Positions 28,860-39,155 are shown, counted from the stretch's first letter. The stretch: 64,000 bases of DNA from Desulfuromonadales bacterium (GCA_016650295.1 JAENWA010000007.1:1-64000), one strand, 5' to 3'. Notes: generated by a model not told the origin, from the letters alone. Made by a program: numbers and translations.

Positions 28860-29007
28860 TCCGCCGCTTCTGTATATCCGGACAAAAGAGCAGATTGCCG
28901 CATACCGGGCCATGCCGGCGGAGCAGAAGGTTCGCAAGCTGGAAATGGAAATGGAGCTAATGTATTACATGCGACAGGAACGGGCACGGTTTGCGGTACA
29001 AAAATGA
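28852..29007 (+). CDS. small protein, partner of the nucleotidyltransferase
   Basis: A 51-residue open frame, MANPPLLYIRTKEQIAAYRA then MPAEQKVRKLEMEMELMYYM and a short basic tail. It overlaps the preceding nucleotidyltransferase gene by eight bases, which argues for translational coupling. GGGAGAGCAG lies at ribosome-binding distance. It is highly charged and helical. No family is recognised; the arrangement suggests a regulator or cognate antitoxin/toxin. Confidence 0.6.
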   Translation: MANPPLLYIRTKEQIAAYRAMPAEQKVRKLEMEMELMYYMRQERARFAVQK

Positions 29008-29058
29008 AACATTCGCACCACATATGATTAGCTAACTACTTGAACAAGGAGAATCGAC

Positions 29059-30282
29059 ATGTCAAAAAAACAGGAAATCAAAAAAATCGTTCTGGCCTAT
29101 TCCGGCGGCCTGGACACATCCATTATCCTCAAATGGCTCAAGAATGAGTATGGCTGCCAGGTGGTGGCCTTTTCGGCCGACCTGGGGCAGGGGGACGAAC
29201 TGGACCCGATCCGTGAGAAGGCCCTGGCCACCGGCGCCGACAAGGTCTACATCGACGACCTGAAGGAAGAGTTCGTGCGGGACTTCGTCTTCCCCATGTT
29301 CCGTGCCAATGCCATCTACGAGGGGCACTACCTGCTGGGCACCTCCATCGCCCGCCCGCTGATCGCCAAGCGTCAGATGGAAATCGCCGCGCTGGAAGGA
29401 TGCGACGCCGTCTCCCATGGCGCCACCGGCAAGGGCAATGACCAGGTTCGTTTTGAGCTGGCCTACTATCACTTCGACCCTTCCATCAAGGTTGTCGCTC
29501 CCTGGCGCGAATGGGATCTTAACAGCCGTCAGGCCTTGATCGAGTACGCTCAGAAAAACGACATCCCGATTCCGACAATTCAGAAGCGTCCCTGGTCATC
29601 AGACCGCAACCTGCTGCATATCTCCTTCGAGGGAGGCATTCTTGAGGATACTTGGGCCGAGGCGCCGGAAGAGATGTACGTCCTGACGGAAGCGCCGGAG
29701 AATGCGCCTGACAAGCCGCAGTACGTGGAGATCGAGTTCAAAAACGGCAATGCCGTGGCGGTGGATGGAGAAGAAATGTCCCCGGCCCTGCTGCTGGCGC
29801 ATCTCAACTATATTGGCGGCCAGCACGGCATCGGCCGGGTGGATCTGCTGGAAAACCGTTCGGTCGGCATGAAGTCGCGCGGTGTCTACGAGACCCCCGG
29901 TGGCACGATCCTGCGCGAAGCCCATTCGGCTGTCGAGCAGATCACCATGGACCGCGAGGTCATGCGTATCCGTGATAGCCTTATTCCCGAGTACGCCAAG
30001 CAGATCTACGCCGGTTACTGGTTCTCCCCCGAGCGCCTGATGCTGCAGACCCTGATCGACGACTCGCAGAAATGCGTCAACGGCGTGGCCCGCCTCAAGC
30101 TCTACAAGGGACACTGCCGCACTGTAGGCCGCAAGTCAGAGAGCGATTCGCTCTTCAACCTGGATTTCGCCACCTTCGAAAAGGACCAGGTTTTCAATCA
30201 GGCCGATGCCGAGGGCTTCATCAAGATCAACAGCCTCAGGCTGCGGATCAGAGCGCTGATGCAGGCCAACCGGAAGAAGTAG
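29059..30282 (+). CDS. argG: argininosuccinate synthase
   Basis: A 407-residue enzyme with the ATP pyrophosphatase P-loop [28 protein letters not shown], and FSPERLMLQ. It joins citrulline and aspartate using ATP. AAGGAGAATCGAC before the ATG is a good ribosome site. A terminator follows after about 30 bp, and argH is displaced 9.5 kb downstream by the defence island. Confidence 0.97.
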   Translation: MSKKQEIKKIVLAYSGGLDTSIILKWLKNEYGCQVVAFSADLGQGDELDPIREKALATGADKVYIDDLKEEFVRDFVFPMFRANAIYEGHYLLGTSIARPLIAKRQMEIAALEGCDAVSHGATGKGNDQVRFELAYYHFDPSIKVVAPWREWDLNSRQALIEYAQKNDIPIPTIQKRPWSSDRNLLHISFEGGILEDTWAEAPEEMYVLTEAPENAPDKPQYVEIEFKNGNAVAVDGEEMSPALLLAHLNYIGGQHGIGRVDLLENRSVGMKSRGVYETPGGTILREAHSAVEQITMDREVMRIRDSLIPEYAKQIYAGYWFSPERLMLQTLIDDSQKCVNGVARLKLYKGHCRTVGRKSESDSLFNLDFATFEKDQVFNQADAEGFIKINSLRLRIRALMQANRKK

Positions 30283-30311
30283 TTTTTTGCCGGAGAGTTA
30301 TGTTTTGAAAC

Positions 30312-30340
30312 GGGAGCGGCAGCGATGCCGCTCTTTTTGT
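30312..30340 (+). terminator. terminator after argG
   Basis: An 8-bp stem GAGCGGCA/TGCCGCTC with a four-base loop followed by TTTTTGTTT. It separates argG from the defence operon. Confidence 0.9.
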
Positions 30341-30404
30341 TTGTATGGCATTTGATCAGGTGTTTTGCTATAACACTCAAATAATTTCGTAATTTTGGAC
30401 AATT

Positions 30405-33400
30405 ATGCCGCGTATTTTCGACAATATCTCGCAACAGCTTCTTCCAGCGCTTCGGGCCACTCTTGAAACGGCAAGTCACGCCGATTTTTGCGTTGGTTAC
30501 TTCAACCTGAGGGGCTGGCAGTCGCTGGACGACCTTATTGAAGCCTGGGACCCCAGCCAAGGGCAGATGTGTCGGGTTTTGATCGGGATGCAGCGTCCTC
30601 CTCACGAAGAGGTGCGGGAGCTGTATCAAATCCGGACCGAAGAAAACGACACTATTCTCGACAATGCGCGTGCCTCGCAACTGAGGTTGCGCTTTGCCCA
30701 ACATCTTCGCGAACAGATTACCTTCGGCATACCGACAGCGCGGGATGAGGCCGGATTGCGCCAGTTGGCTAAACGGCTACGGGCCGGACAACTGGTGGTA
30801 AAACTCTTTCTCCCCTATCCGTTACACGCCAAGCTCTATTTGCTGTTCCGCCAGGACGCGAACAACCCGGTCACCGGATTTGTCGGCAGCAGCAACCTCA
30901 CACTTTCCGGACTTTCTCGGCAGGGCGAACTCAATGTCGATGTTCTCGACCACGACGCCACCGGGAAGCTCTCCGGTTGGTTCAGCGACCGCTGGAACGA
31001 GCGCTGGTGCATTGATGTATCAGCGGACCTGGCCGAAGTCATCGAAACCAGTTGGGCGCGCGAGGCAGTTGTCCCGCCGTATCTGATCTACCTGAATATG
31101 GCCTTCCACCTCAGCGTGGAGGCGCGGGCCGGTTTGAGTCAGTTCCGACTGCCAGCACGTTTTGAGGAGGAGCTTTTCGAGTTTCAGAAAAACGCTGTCA
31201 AAATAGCCGCCCGCCATCTAAACCGTCGCGGCGGCGTGCTGATCGGTGACGTAGTCGGTTTGGGCAAAACCATCATGGCCACGGCCCTGGCCCGCATGGT
31301 GGAGGACGATCTCAACTACGAAACGCTCATCATCTGCCCGAAGAACCTCGTGCCCATGTGGGAGGCCTATCGCAAGGAATATGGTCTGCGCGGCATGGTC
31401 ATGTCTCTCACCCAGGTCAACCACCCCTCCAAGGGGTTGAAGGATCTCAAGCGTTATCGGTTGGTGCTGATCGACGAAAGCCACAACCTGCGAAATCGTG
31501 AGGGTAAGCGTTACAAGGCAATTGCCGATTACATTCGCCAGTGGGAGTCGCGCGTTATCCTGCTGACCGCGACCCCTTACAATAAATCGCTCACCGACCT
31601 GTCCGGCCAATTGCGCCTGTTCATCGAAGAGAAGGCCAATCTCGGTATTCGGCCCGAGCATTTCATGCGTAAGAAGGGACTGAGCGATGCCCAGTTCGAG
31701 CGCCAGTTCCAGTGCCCGACGCACTCTATTCAGGCCATGGAGAAGAGTGATGAACTGGACGACTGGCGAGAATTGATCCGGCTCTACATGGTGCGCCGCA
31801 CACGCAGCTTCATCATTGCCAACCACGCTGTCTGCGATGAAAAGGGGCGTTGCTACATTACCGACAGCCACGGAGAAAAGCGCTATTTCCCGATACGCAA
31901 GCCCCTGACGTTACAATTTCCCATCGACGAAAGCGACCCGAGCGATCAATACGCCCGGCTCTACTCCGAGCAGGTAGTCGAAGTGATCAGCTCCCTGCAC
32001 CTCTCCCGCTACGGCCTCGGCAGTTATGCCGATCCAATCGCGATCAAGACCGCGACCGCTGCCGAACGCAAGCAGATGGACGATCTGGGTAAAGCCGGCG
32101 CACGGCTCATAGGCTTCTGCCGCACCAATCTCTTCAAGCGGCTGGAGTCAAGCGGCTTCTCCTTCCTGCAGTCGCTGGAGCGACATATCCTGCGCAACGA
32201 GATTTATCTTCACGCCATCGACAACGGTCTCGATCTCCCCATCGGGACGCTCGATGCTGGTCTGTTGGATGCCCAAAGTGTGGATGAAGACGCTGACGGG
32301 TTCATCAGTAGTCAAGAAGACCTGTTTGACGGCATCATAGAGGAGTCCGAAGAACAACCGGCCAGTCAGGCTGCAACGGTCTATCGGCAATATGCGGGCG
32401 AATATCGCAAGCGCTTCAAGTGGATCAGCCCGAGGTTGTTCAAGAAAACTCTTCGCGAACATCTTGCTGCTGACGTTGCCGAATTGCGTTACCTGCTTGA
32501 TCTGCGCGGCTCCTGGCAGCCGTCCAACGACCGCAAGCTTGAGCATTTGCGCGACCTGCTCAAACGGACGCACACCAAGGACAAGGTACTGGTCTTCACC
32601 CAGTTTGCCGACACCGCGCGCTACTTGGGCCGCGAACTGCGCCGCGACGGGATACAGCAGCTCGCCGTCGTTACCGGTGCCACTCCCGACCCTTACGCCG
32701 TGGCCTGCCGCTTCTCGCCACATTCCAACAAGGCGTCAATCCCAAAGGCCGAGGAACTGCGTGTGCTTATCTGCACCGATGTGCTCTCCGAAGGCCAGAA
32801 CCTTCAGGATTGTGCCGTGGTGGTGAACTTCGACCTCCCTTGGGCCATCATCCGCCTTATCCAGCGGGCTGGTCGCGTAGATCGCATCGGGCAACAGGCC
32901 GAAGAAATCCGTTGCTACTCCTTCCTGCCCGCCGACGGCGTTGAGCGCCTCATTAGGCTTCGTGCCCGCATCACCCAGCGGTTGCGCGAAAACGCCGAGG
33001 TTGTCGGTACCGACGAGGCGTTTTTCGAAGACGAAGACATGGCCGCCCTCCGCAGCCTCTCCACCGAACATACCGGTGCTCTCGATGATAGTGATGACGA
33101 AGTCGATCTTGCCTCATACGCCTGGCAGATCTGGAAAAATGCTACCCAGGACAACCCGGCGCTGGCCCGTGAAGTAGAGGCCCTGCCGCCAGTTATCTAT
33201 TCTGCCAAGCACTTTACCCCACAATCCGCACGCTTTCCTCTACTGCCGGAAACTGCCTTCCGGGGCGGAGTGCTGGTCTATGTGAAATCACCGGAAGGCA
33301 ACGATCATCTGGCCTGGGTTGATCCGCAAGGGGAAGCGGTCACGGAATCGCAATTCACTATCCTGCGGGCCGCCGAGTGTGGGCCGGATGAGCAGGCGCA

Positions 33401-33788
33401 ACCCCGTGCGGAAAATCATCACGAGATGGTCGCTGTCGGTCTCAAGCTTGCCGTGGCGCAGGATAAAGCGGTTGGCGGCGGTCTTGGTCGTCCTTCCAGC
33501 CCGCGTCGGCGCTGTTACGACCGGCTCAAGGAATACAGTCGCTCGCTTAAATCGACCCTGTTCAACGATGATGAACTGGATCGCGCCCTGGACGATATCT
33601 ACACCCATCCGCTGCTCGAAACCGCCGCCGACACCCTTAATCGCCTTATGCGCGGCGGCGTCAATGACGTGCAGCTTGCCGAGGCGGTCAAGTCCCTGCG
33701 TGAAGAGGGGCAACTGACCTACACCAAAGAAGAGAATGCCCAGCGTGAGCCCAAGGTGGTTTGCTCGCTGGGTCTGAATACGGAGTGA
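30405..33788 (+). CDS. PLD-type nuclease/SNF2 helicase fusion (defence)
   Basis: A 1127-residue protein. Residues about 1-200 form a phospholipase D-like nuclease domain with one clear motif, HAKLYLLF...GSSNLT (His141, Lys143). A superfamily 2 helicase follows: Walker A GDVVGLGKT (from 281), DESH (357-360), TATPYNKS, and in the second RecA domain VLVFTQFADTARYLG, TDVLSEGQNLQ and QRAGRVDRIGQ. The last 250 residues are not recognised. Such fusions occur in restriction-like and BREX/DISARM-type defence loci as DNA translocase-nucleases. It begins a four-gene operon, 38 bp before the methylase. The upstream DNA is AT-rich and could hold the promoter. Confidence 0.88.
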   Translation: MPRIFDNISQQLLPALRATLETASHADFCVGYFNLRGWQSLDDLIEAWDPSQGQMCRVLIGMQRPPHEEVRELYQIRTEENDTILDNARASQLRLRFAQHLREQITFGIPTARDEAGLRQLAKRLRAGQLVVKLFLPYPLHAKLYLLFRQDANNPVTGFVGSSNLTLSGLSRQGELNVDVLDHDATGKLSGWFSDRWNERWCIDVSADLAEVIETSWAREAVVPPYLIYLNMAFHLSVEARAGLSQFRLPARFEEELFEFQKNAVKIAARHLNRRGGVLIGDVVGLGKTIMATALARMVEDDLNYETLIICPKNLVPMWEAYRKEYGLRGMVMSLTQVNHPSKGLKDLKRYRLVLIDESHNLRNREGKRYKAIADYIRQWESRVILLTATPYNKSLTDLSGQLRLFIEEKANLGIRPEHFMRKKGLSDAQFERQFQCPTHSIQAMEKSDELDDWRELIRLYMVRRTRSFIIANHAVCDEKGRCYITDSHGEKRYFPIRKPLTLQFPIDESDPSDQYARLYSEQVVEVISSLHLSRYGLGSYADPIAIKTATAAERKQMDDLGKAGARLIGFCRTNLFKRLESSGFSFLQSLERHILRNEIYLHAIDNGLDLPIGTLDAGLLDAQSVDEDADGFISSQEDLFDGIIEESEEQPASQAATVYRQYAGEYRKRFKWISPRLFKKTLREHLAADVAELRYLLDLRGSWQPSNDRKLEHLRDLLKRTHTKDKVLVFTQFADTARYLGRELRRDGIQQLAVVTGATPDPYAVACRFSPHSNKASIPKAEELRVLICTDVLSEGQNLQDCAVVVNFDLPWAIIRLIQRAGRVDRIGQQAEEIRCYSFLPADGVERLIRLRARITQRLRENAEVVGTDEAFFEDEDMAALRSLSTEHTGALDDSDDEVDLASYAWQIWKNATQDNPALAREVEALPPVIYSAKHFTPQSARFPLLPETAFRGGVLVYVKSPEGNDHLAWVDPQGEAVTESQFTILRAAECGPDEQAQPRAENHHEMVAVGLKLAVAQDKAVGGGLGRPSSPRRRCYDRLKEYSRSLKSTLFNDDELDRALDDIYTHPLLETAADTLNRLMRGGVNDVQLAEAVKSLREEGQLTYTKEENAQREPKVVCSLGLNTE

Positions 33789-33826
33789 CAGCGTGAACGG
33801 AATTACCCTGCAAACGAAAGCTAACC

Positions 33827-36800
33827 ATGTCTAGTTTTAACTTTGAGCGATTCAGCACCCATCTGAGCCATTTTGATTTCAATGCGTTGTTCATTGATGT
33901 TCTTGGGTGGAGCCACCCCCCCGTGTCCGAACGCAATTGGTATGGCGACGAGTACAAGGGGATCACGTTTCAGCGCCGAATGGTGGCCGAACTGTCCGGC
34001 GTGGCGGTGTTGGAGATTGCCTGCGACAGCGGCTGGCCAGATGAAAATACGCGCATGACTTTGTGGCGCCATCTTTCTCAATCCCATTACGAAAACCTGC
34101 TGATTTTTCTCGACCGAACAGAAGCCCCTTCGCAGAGCCTGTGGTATTGGGTTAAACGTGTCAAGGACGCAGATACCGGAAAACTGAAGTCCATCGCTCG
34201 ACGTCACGAGTATTTTCGCGGTCAACCGGCAGATCTCTTCGCTTCCAAACTCAAATCCATGGTGGTCGAACTATCCGAACTGGACGAACGCGGACGCATT
34301 TCTGTTATGGATGTCGTACGGCGTATGGAAACTGCGCTGGATGTGGAAAAAACCACCAAGCGTTTCTACTCGGGATATAAGGAACAGCATGAACAGCTCC
34401 TTCTGCAAATTGAGGGGATCAATAACGAGCACGACCGCCGCTGGTACGCCTCGGTCATCCTCAACCGGTTGATGTTCGTCTGGTTTCTGCAGAAGAAATT
34501 TTTTCTGGACAACAAGGACGAGCACTACCTGCTCAACAAAATGCGGGAGAGTCGGCAACGCGGTTCCGACCGATTTTACGGAGAATTTCTCAACGCCCTG
34601 TTCTTCGATGCCTTTGCAATACCTGAGAGGGAGCGTTCGCCAGAGGTGAAGGCCCTTACCGGAACGATCCCATACCTGAATGGCGGTCTGTTTCTGCACC
34701 ACAAGCTGGAAGAGGATGAGGCGGGACAACCCCGTGTCGGCATCACCCTGCGAATCCCGGATGCGGCCTTTGACGGGATCTTCAAGCTGTTCGGAGATTT
34801 TTCGTGGCATTTGGACGATACCCCGGCAGGCAATGCCGACGAACTGAACCCGGATGTGCTTGGCTACATCTTCGAGAAATACATCAACCAGAAGGCATTC
34901 GGCGCCTATTACACCCGGCCTGAGATCACCGGCTATCTGGCGGAGCGGAGTATTCACCGGCTCATCCTGGAGCGAGTACACGAAGAGGCCGTCCCCGCGC
35001 TCGGCTGGCCCGCCGTGGCTTTTCCCACAGTGGCGGACATGCTGGCTCGCATGGATGCGCGGGTAGCATTGCGGCTAGTGAACGAGGTACTTCCTTCACT
35101 CACCATCCTTGACCCGGCGGTCGGTTCGGGAGCCTTTCTGGTGGCGGCACTCAAGGTGCTGATCAACATCTATTATGCCATTGTCGGGCGTGCAGAGTTG
35201 GGAGCCAGCGCGGAACTGGCAAACTGGCTCAAGGCTATCCAGAAAGACCACCCAAGCGTGGGGTATTACATTAAGCGCAAGATCGTAACCGACAACCTCT
35301 ACGGTGTGGACATCATGGAAGAGGCAACGGAAATTGCCAAGCTGCGCCTATTTCTCGCCATGGTTTCCTCTGTGCGGAAGATCGAGGAACTGGAGCCGCT
35401 TCCCAACATCGACTTCAATATCCTGGCGGGTAACTCTCTTATCGGCCTGGTCCATGTTGATCCGGCAAAATTCGATGCGATTACCGCCACGCCGACAAGC
35501 GGCTACTCAACCAAAAAACAGGATCGTGGCATGGTTGCGGAAGCGCCGGCTCTGGACTTTGGTTCGTTCAGTATCACTGAGCGCAAGGATTTGACCAAGG
35601 AGTATCGGAACCAGCGTACTGCAGAAACATTCAGTCACCTGCTGGCAGAAAAGAATCGTCTGATCGACCTCTATCGCCACACCGCTGGCTATGCTGAAGA
35701 CCTCCGGACTATGCGAGACACCATAGATGAGAAGAAGAAAGAGGCAATTGGGACACTCAACAAGATTCTGCTGGAAGATTTCAATGCACTGGGGATCAAG
35801 TACGAGGAAGCCACTTGGGATATCGCAATAAACAAGGAAGGGAAGCCGACGAAGCGTGCCCTGAAGCTACAGGATATCGAGGCGCTGCAGCCGTTTCACT
35901 GGGGTTATGAGTTTGACGATATTCTCAATAAACGGGGCGGTTTTGACGCCATCATCACCAATCCGCCGTGGGAGATTTTCAAGCCCAACGCCAAAGAGTT
36001 TTTTCAGGATCATTCCGAGCTGGTCACCAAGAACAAGATGACTATCAAGGAGTTCGAGAAGGAACAGGCCAAGCTGATGAAAGATACCGACATCCGCGCT
36101 GCCTGGATCGAGTATCAGAGCCGCTTTCCCCATGTCAGTCAGTTTTTCCGGGGTTCCAGCCAGTATAAGAACCAGATTTCGGTAGTCAACGGCAAGAAAG
36201 CCGGTTCCGATATCAACCTCTACAAGCTCTTCACCGAGCAGTGTTTCAACCTGCTGCGAAACGACGGTGAATGCGGCATCGTTATCCCCGGTGGTATCTA
36301 CAGCGACCTTGGAACCAAACAATTACGGGAAATGTTGTTTGCCGAAACGGAAATAACCGGGCTGTTCTGCTTTGAAAACAACAAGGAGATTTTTGAGGGG
36401 GTGCATCGCAGCTTTAAATTTGTGGTGCTGACATTTGTAAAAGGCGGCCGAACTGAAACTTTCCCGACCGCCTTCATGCGGCATGAGGTGGCTGAGCTGG
36501 AGCGGTTTCCGAAAGAGGGTGCGTTACAGTTAACTGTAGAATTAATACGTAAACTTTCACCAGACTCTTTGTCACTTATGGAATTCAAAACAGGTACTGA
36601 TGCTCATATTGCGGAGAAGTTCCTCAAGTATCCATTATTGGGTGAAAAAGCCTCTGATTCCTGGAATATGGATCTGTACAATGAATTTCATATGACGAAT
36701 GACAGCAAGGTGTTCAATATTGAAATAAAGCCCAACAGACGCATGCTTTATGAAGGGAAGATGATTCACCAGTTTACTCATGTTTTAGCGGAGCCACGTT

Positions 36801-37420
36801 ATTGGGTAGACGAAAAAGCTGGCAGAAAAGCTATCTTGAAGCGTATCGAAGATTCGGATCAGAAACTTGATTATCAAACCTATCGTCTGGCATTCCGGGA
36901 CATAGCCAGAAATACTGATGCTAGGACTATGATAGCCACTATTCTGCCAAAGAACGTATTTGTAGGGAACACGTTGTATCTGTCACACTCTTTGCCATGT
37001 AAGGAATTATTTGTTGTTACAGCCTTGCTGAACAGTTTCCCGTGTGATTTTATGATTCGTCAAAAAGTCAACGCACACTGCAGCATGTTTTATGTCTACC
37101 AACTCCCCGTCCCGCGCCTGACTGAAAAAGACCCCACCTTCAGCCCCATTGTCGAACGTGCCGCCCGCCTGATCTGCACCACTCCGGAATTTGACGACCT
37201 GGCCAAAGAGGCCGGTATCGGCAGCCATGAGCAGGGGACGACCAACGAAGTCGAACGGGGACGCCTGCGGGCTGAGCTGGACGGACTTGTGGCTCATCTC
37301 TATGGGTTGACAGAAGAAGAATTTGCTTACATCCTGACGACCTTCCCCTTGGTGGCTGACCCGGTTAAAATCGCCGCCCAGAACGCCTATCGCGATGTGA
37401 AGAGAGGAATGATTAAATGA
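33827..37420 (+). CDS. Eco57I-like DNA methylase/restriction protein
   Basis: A 1197-residue protein with SAM motif I ILDPAVGSGAFLVAAL (Asp429), a long insertion, and catalytic motif IV NPPW (residues 712-715) in AIITNPPWEIFK, as in gamma-class N6-adenine methylases of the type IIG/PglX kind. The C-terminal 350 residues, including NAHCSMFYVYQLPVPRLTE, look like a TaqI/Eco57I-type target recognition domain. I cannot point to a convincing PD-(D/E)XK nuclease in the N-terminal 200 residues. The gene overlaps the following ATPase gene by four bases (ATGA). Confidence 0.88.
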   Translation: MSSFNFERFSTHLSHFDFNALFIDVLGWSHPPVSERNWYGDEYKGITFQRRMVAELSGVAVLEIACDSGWPDENTRMTLWRHLSQSHYENLLIFLDRTEAPSQSLWYWVKRVKDADTGKLKSIARRHEYFRGQPADLFASKLKSMVVELSELDERGRISVMDVVRRMETALDVEKTTKRFYSGYKEQHEQLLLQIEGINNEHDRRWYASVILNRLMFVWFLQKKFFLDNKDEHYLLNKMRESRQRGSDRFYGEFLNALFFDAFAIPERERSPEVKALTGTIPYLNGGLFLHHKLEEDEAGQPRVGITLRIPDAAFDGIFKLFGDFSWHLDDTPAGNADELNPDVLGYIFEKYINQKAFGAYYTRPEITGYLAERSIHRLILERVHEEAVPALGWPAVAFPTVADMLARMDARVALRLVNEVLPSLTILDPAVGSGAFLVAALKVLINIYYAIVGRAELGASAELANWLKAIQKDHPSVGYYIKRKIVTDNLYGVDIMEEATEIAKLRLFLAMVSSVRKIEELEPLPNIDFNILAGNSLIGLVHVDPAKFDAITATPTSGYSTKKQDRGMVAEAPALDFGSFSITERKDLTKEYRNQRTAETFSHLLAEKNRLIDLYRHTAGYAEDLRTMRDTIDEKKKEAIGTLNKILLEDFNALGIKYEEATWDIAINKEGKPTKRALKLQDIEALQPFHWGYEFDDILNKRGGFDAIITNPPWEIFKPNAKEFFQDHSELVTKNKMTIKEFEKEQAKLMKDTDIRAAWIEYQSRFPHVSQFFRGSSQYKNQISVVNGKKAGSDINLYKLFTEQCFNLLRNDGECGIVIPGGIYSDLGTKQLREMLFAETEITGLFCFENNKEIFEGVHRSFKFVVLTFVKGGRTETFPTAFMRHEVAELERFPKEGALQLTVELIRKLSPDSLSLMEFKTGTDAHIAEKFLKYPLLGEKASDSWNMDLYNEFHMTNDSKVFNIEIKPNRRMLYEGKMIHQFTHVLAEPRYWVDEKAGRKAILKRIEDSDQKLDYQTYRLAFRDIARNTDARTMIATILPKNVFVGNTLYLSHSLPCKELFVVTALLNSFPCDFMIRQKVNAHCSMFYVYQLPVPRLTEKDPTFSPIVERAARLICTTPEFDDLAKEAGIGSHEQGTTNEVERGRLRAELDGLVAHLYGLTEEEFAYILTTFPLVADPVKIAAQNAYRDVKRGMIK

Positions 37421-38556
37421 AACTTCAATCTATGCGAACCAGGAACTTCAAGGCCATCGTAGACAGCCGCATGGTGCGGTTGGGTGCTTTGACCGCGTTT
37501 GTAGGCCACAACGGCAGCGGGAAATCAAGTCTGGTTGAAGCGCTTTCGACCTATCAGGCGGTGGTGCGCGACGGCTTGGACATCGCCATGCAGCGCTGGA
37601 TGGGGATCGAACATGTGCGCCACAAGGCAGCCGAGGCCAAGGTACGGCTTGGCAAACCGGTCAATCCGATCACCTTCGAACTGGTTATCGGCCCGTCACC
37701 CCGAGGCGCTTCCCGAGTGGAGATGGAAGTCAACAACGACTCGGCAGCTAATACAATGTTTATTAGTGATGAACGGGTAACCTACCCTGATAAGACTATC
37801 GATTCACGATACCCGATCGGCGTATCTAATATCTTGAAGCCCTTTGTATATGGCAATGGACGTTCCTTCCTGACCGCACCTATGCCACGTGGCTCCGAGC
37901 TGACCGCGCATATCCTGGGATGGCAATTCCTGACCATGCAGCCCGAGGTCATGGGGCGGCCGGCACCGCAGCAGCGCACAGAAGGACGCATTCGGCTGAA
38001 CAGCGACGGCTCCAACATCGCTGACTACCTCCTCGATATCCGGCGGATCGACAAGAACGCCTTCGACGGCATTGTGGAAACCATGGCCTATGTGCTCCCC
38101 TATGCCCGCGATCTGCAACCCTCTGTAACCTCGGAGCTGGAGCGTAAGGCATATCTGCAGATGACTGAAGCCGACTTCAAGGTGCCGGGCTGGATGCTTT
38201 CCACAGGAACGCTGCGCATGCTGGCGCTTCTGGCCTTGCTGCGCCATCCCAATCCGCCACCGCTCATCGTTGTGGAGGAGATCGAAAACGGCCTTGATCC
38301 GCGCAGCATCCACTTAATCGTTGAGGAAATTCGCAGTGTTGTTCTGTCCGGAGTGACACAGGTCATCCTGACCACTCATTCGCCCTATCTGCTCGACCTT
38401 TTGACGCTGGAACATCTGGTGCTGGTGGAGCGTGACGCCAAAGGCCAGCCACGATTCATCCGACCCGCAGACAACGCCGGTCTGCAAAAGTGGGCGCGCG
38501 ATTTTGCTCCCGGAAAGCTCTATACCATGGGCAGCCTATCGGGAGGTAATCCATGA
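37417..38556 (+). CDS. SMC/RecF-type AAA ATPase (defence)
   Basis: A 379-residue ATPase of the AAA_21/OLD class: Walker A GHNGSGKSS at residues 30-38, signature LSTGTLRMLALLALL, Walker B LIVVEEIENGLDP and a switch His in TTHSPYLLD. It has no fused Toprim domain; a separate DUF4276-like gene follows with an ATGA overlap. In PARIS and Gabija/OLD-type systems such ATPases sense phage factors and release or activate a Toprim nuclease partner. Here the partner might be the next gene, or the methylase before it. Confidence 0.87.
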   Translation: MKLQSMRTRNFKAIVDSRMVRLGALTAFVGHNGSGKSSLVEALSTYQAVVRDGLDIAMQRWMGIEHVRHKAAEAKVRLGKPVNPITFELVIGPSPRGASRVEMEVNNDSAANTMFISDERVTYPDKTIDSRYPIGVSNILKPFVYGNGRSFLTAPMPRGSELTAHILGWQFLTMQPEVMGRPAPQQRTEGRIRLNSDGSNIADYLLDIRRIDKNAFDGIVETMAYVLPYARDLQPSVTSELERKAYLQMTEADFKVPGWMLSTGTLRMLALLALLRHPNPPPLIVVEEIENGLDPRSIHLIVEEIRSVVLSGVTQVILTTHSPYLLDLLTLEHLVLVERDAKGQPRFIRPADNAGLQKWARDFAPGKLYTMGSLSGGNP

Positions 38557-39155
38557 AGATCGGCTTTGTTTTCGAGTGTGGTCCTCAGGGAGCGGACAAG
38601 CAGGTGTGTGAGTATCTGGCGGGAAAGCTAGTACCGGAGGCCTCTTTTGTGTCACGTACTCTCGACAACAAGGCTAACCTGCTTTCGCAGGCCGCAACGG
38701 TTGCAGCAGCCCTGCTAGACGACGGCTGTGAGCGGGTTCTTATTATTTGGGATTTGCGTCCGGCGTGGCCTGACATGGCACATAAACCCTGCCGACATAT
38801 CGAACGGGTAGCCTTGCAGGATGCGTTGGAAAAGACCGGCCTGGAGGGAGCTGCCCCTGTTTTTCTGGTCTGCATCGAACAGGAACTGGAAAGCTGGATT
38901 CTGGCAGATGATGACAATCTATCCCGATTCCTTTCGACCGATGCACACGCCTACCCGGTCAAGCGGATTCGTCATCCTGACCGTGAAAAACAACCAAAAG
39001 CGCTGTTGATAGGCCATTTCAAACAGGCTCGTGGTTGGCGATATGACGATAAGGTTCATGCGGTGAAAGTCTTGTCCACAAGCGAACCGAATTGGAACCG
39101 ACTACGACGCTCCCTGTCGTTCGTACGTTTCGAAACCAAAATACTTGGGGAGTGA
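38553..39155 (+). CDS. DUF4276-like (Toprim-related) protein
   Basis: A 200-residue protein. It starts MKIGFVFECGPQGADKQVCE, with an acidic Glu where Toprim-like DUF4276 proteins have EG-x-T-E. VLIIWDLRPAWPD follows, and later CIEQELESWILADDDNL matches the family's EIE-x-W-(L)-AD segment. DUF4276 proteins usually accompany a RecF/SMC-type ATPase, as here. Nuclease activity is inferred from related Toprim partners. A hairpin terminator follows the stop. Confidence 0.72.
   Translation: MKIGFVFECGPQGADKQVCEYLAGKLVPEASFVSRTLDNKANLLSQAATVAAALLDDGCERVLIIWDLRPAWPDMAHKPCRHIERVALQDALEKTGLEGAAPVFLVCIEQELESWILADDDNLSRFLSTDAHAYPVKRIRHPDREKQPKALLIGHFKQARGWRYDDKVHAVKVLSTSEPNWNRLRRSLSFVRFETKILGE

Noticed and set aside
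30405-39155. DISARM or BREX locus
   Set aside because: Lacks the DUF1998 DrmB, separate DrmA/DrmC layout, and the PglZ, BrxC and BrxL-type genes that define those systems; only helicase and methylase types are shared.
37417-39155. Canonical PARIS (AriA-AriB)
   Set aside because: The ATPase is of a similar class, but the partner looks like DUF4276, not the DUF4435 Toprim protein, so I note only a likeness.
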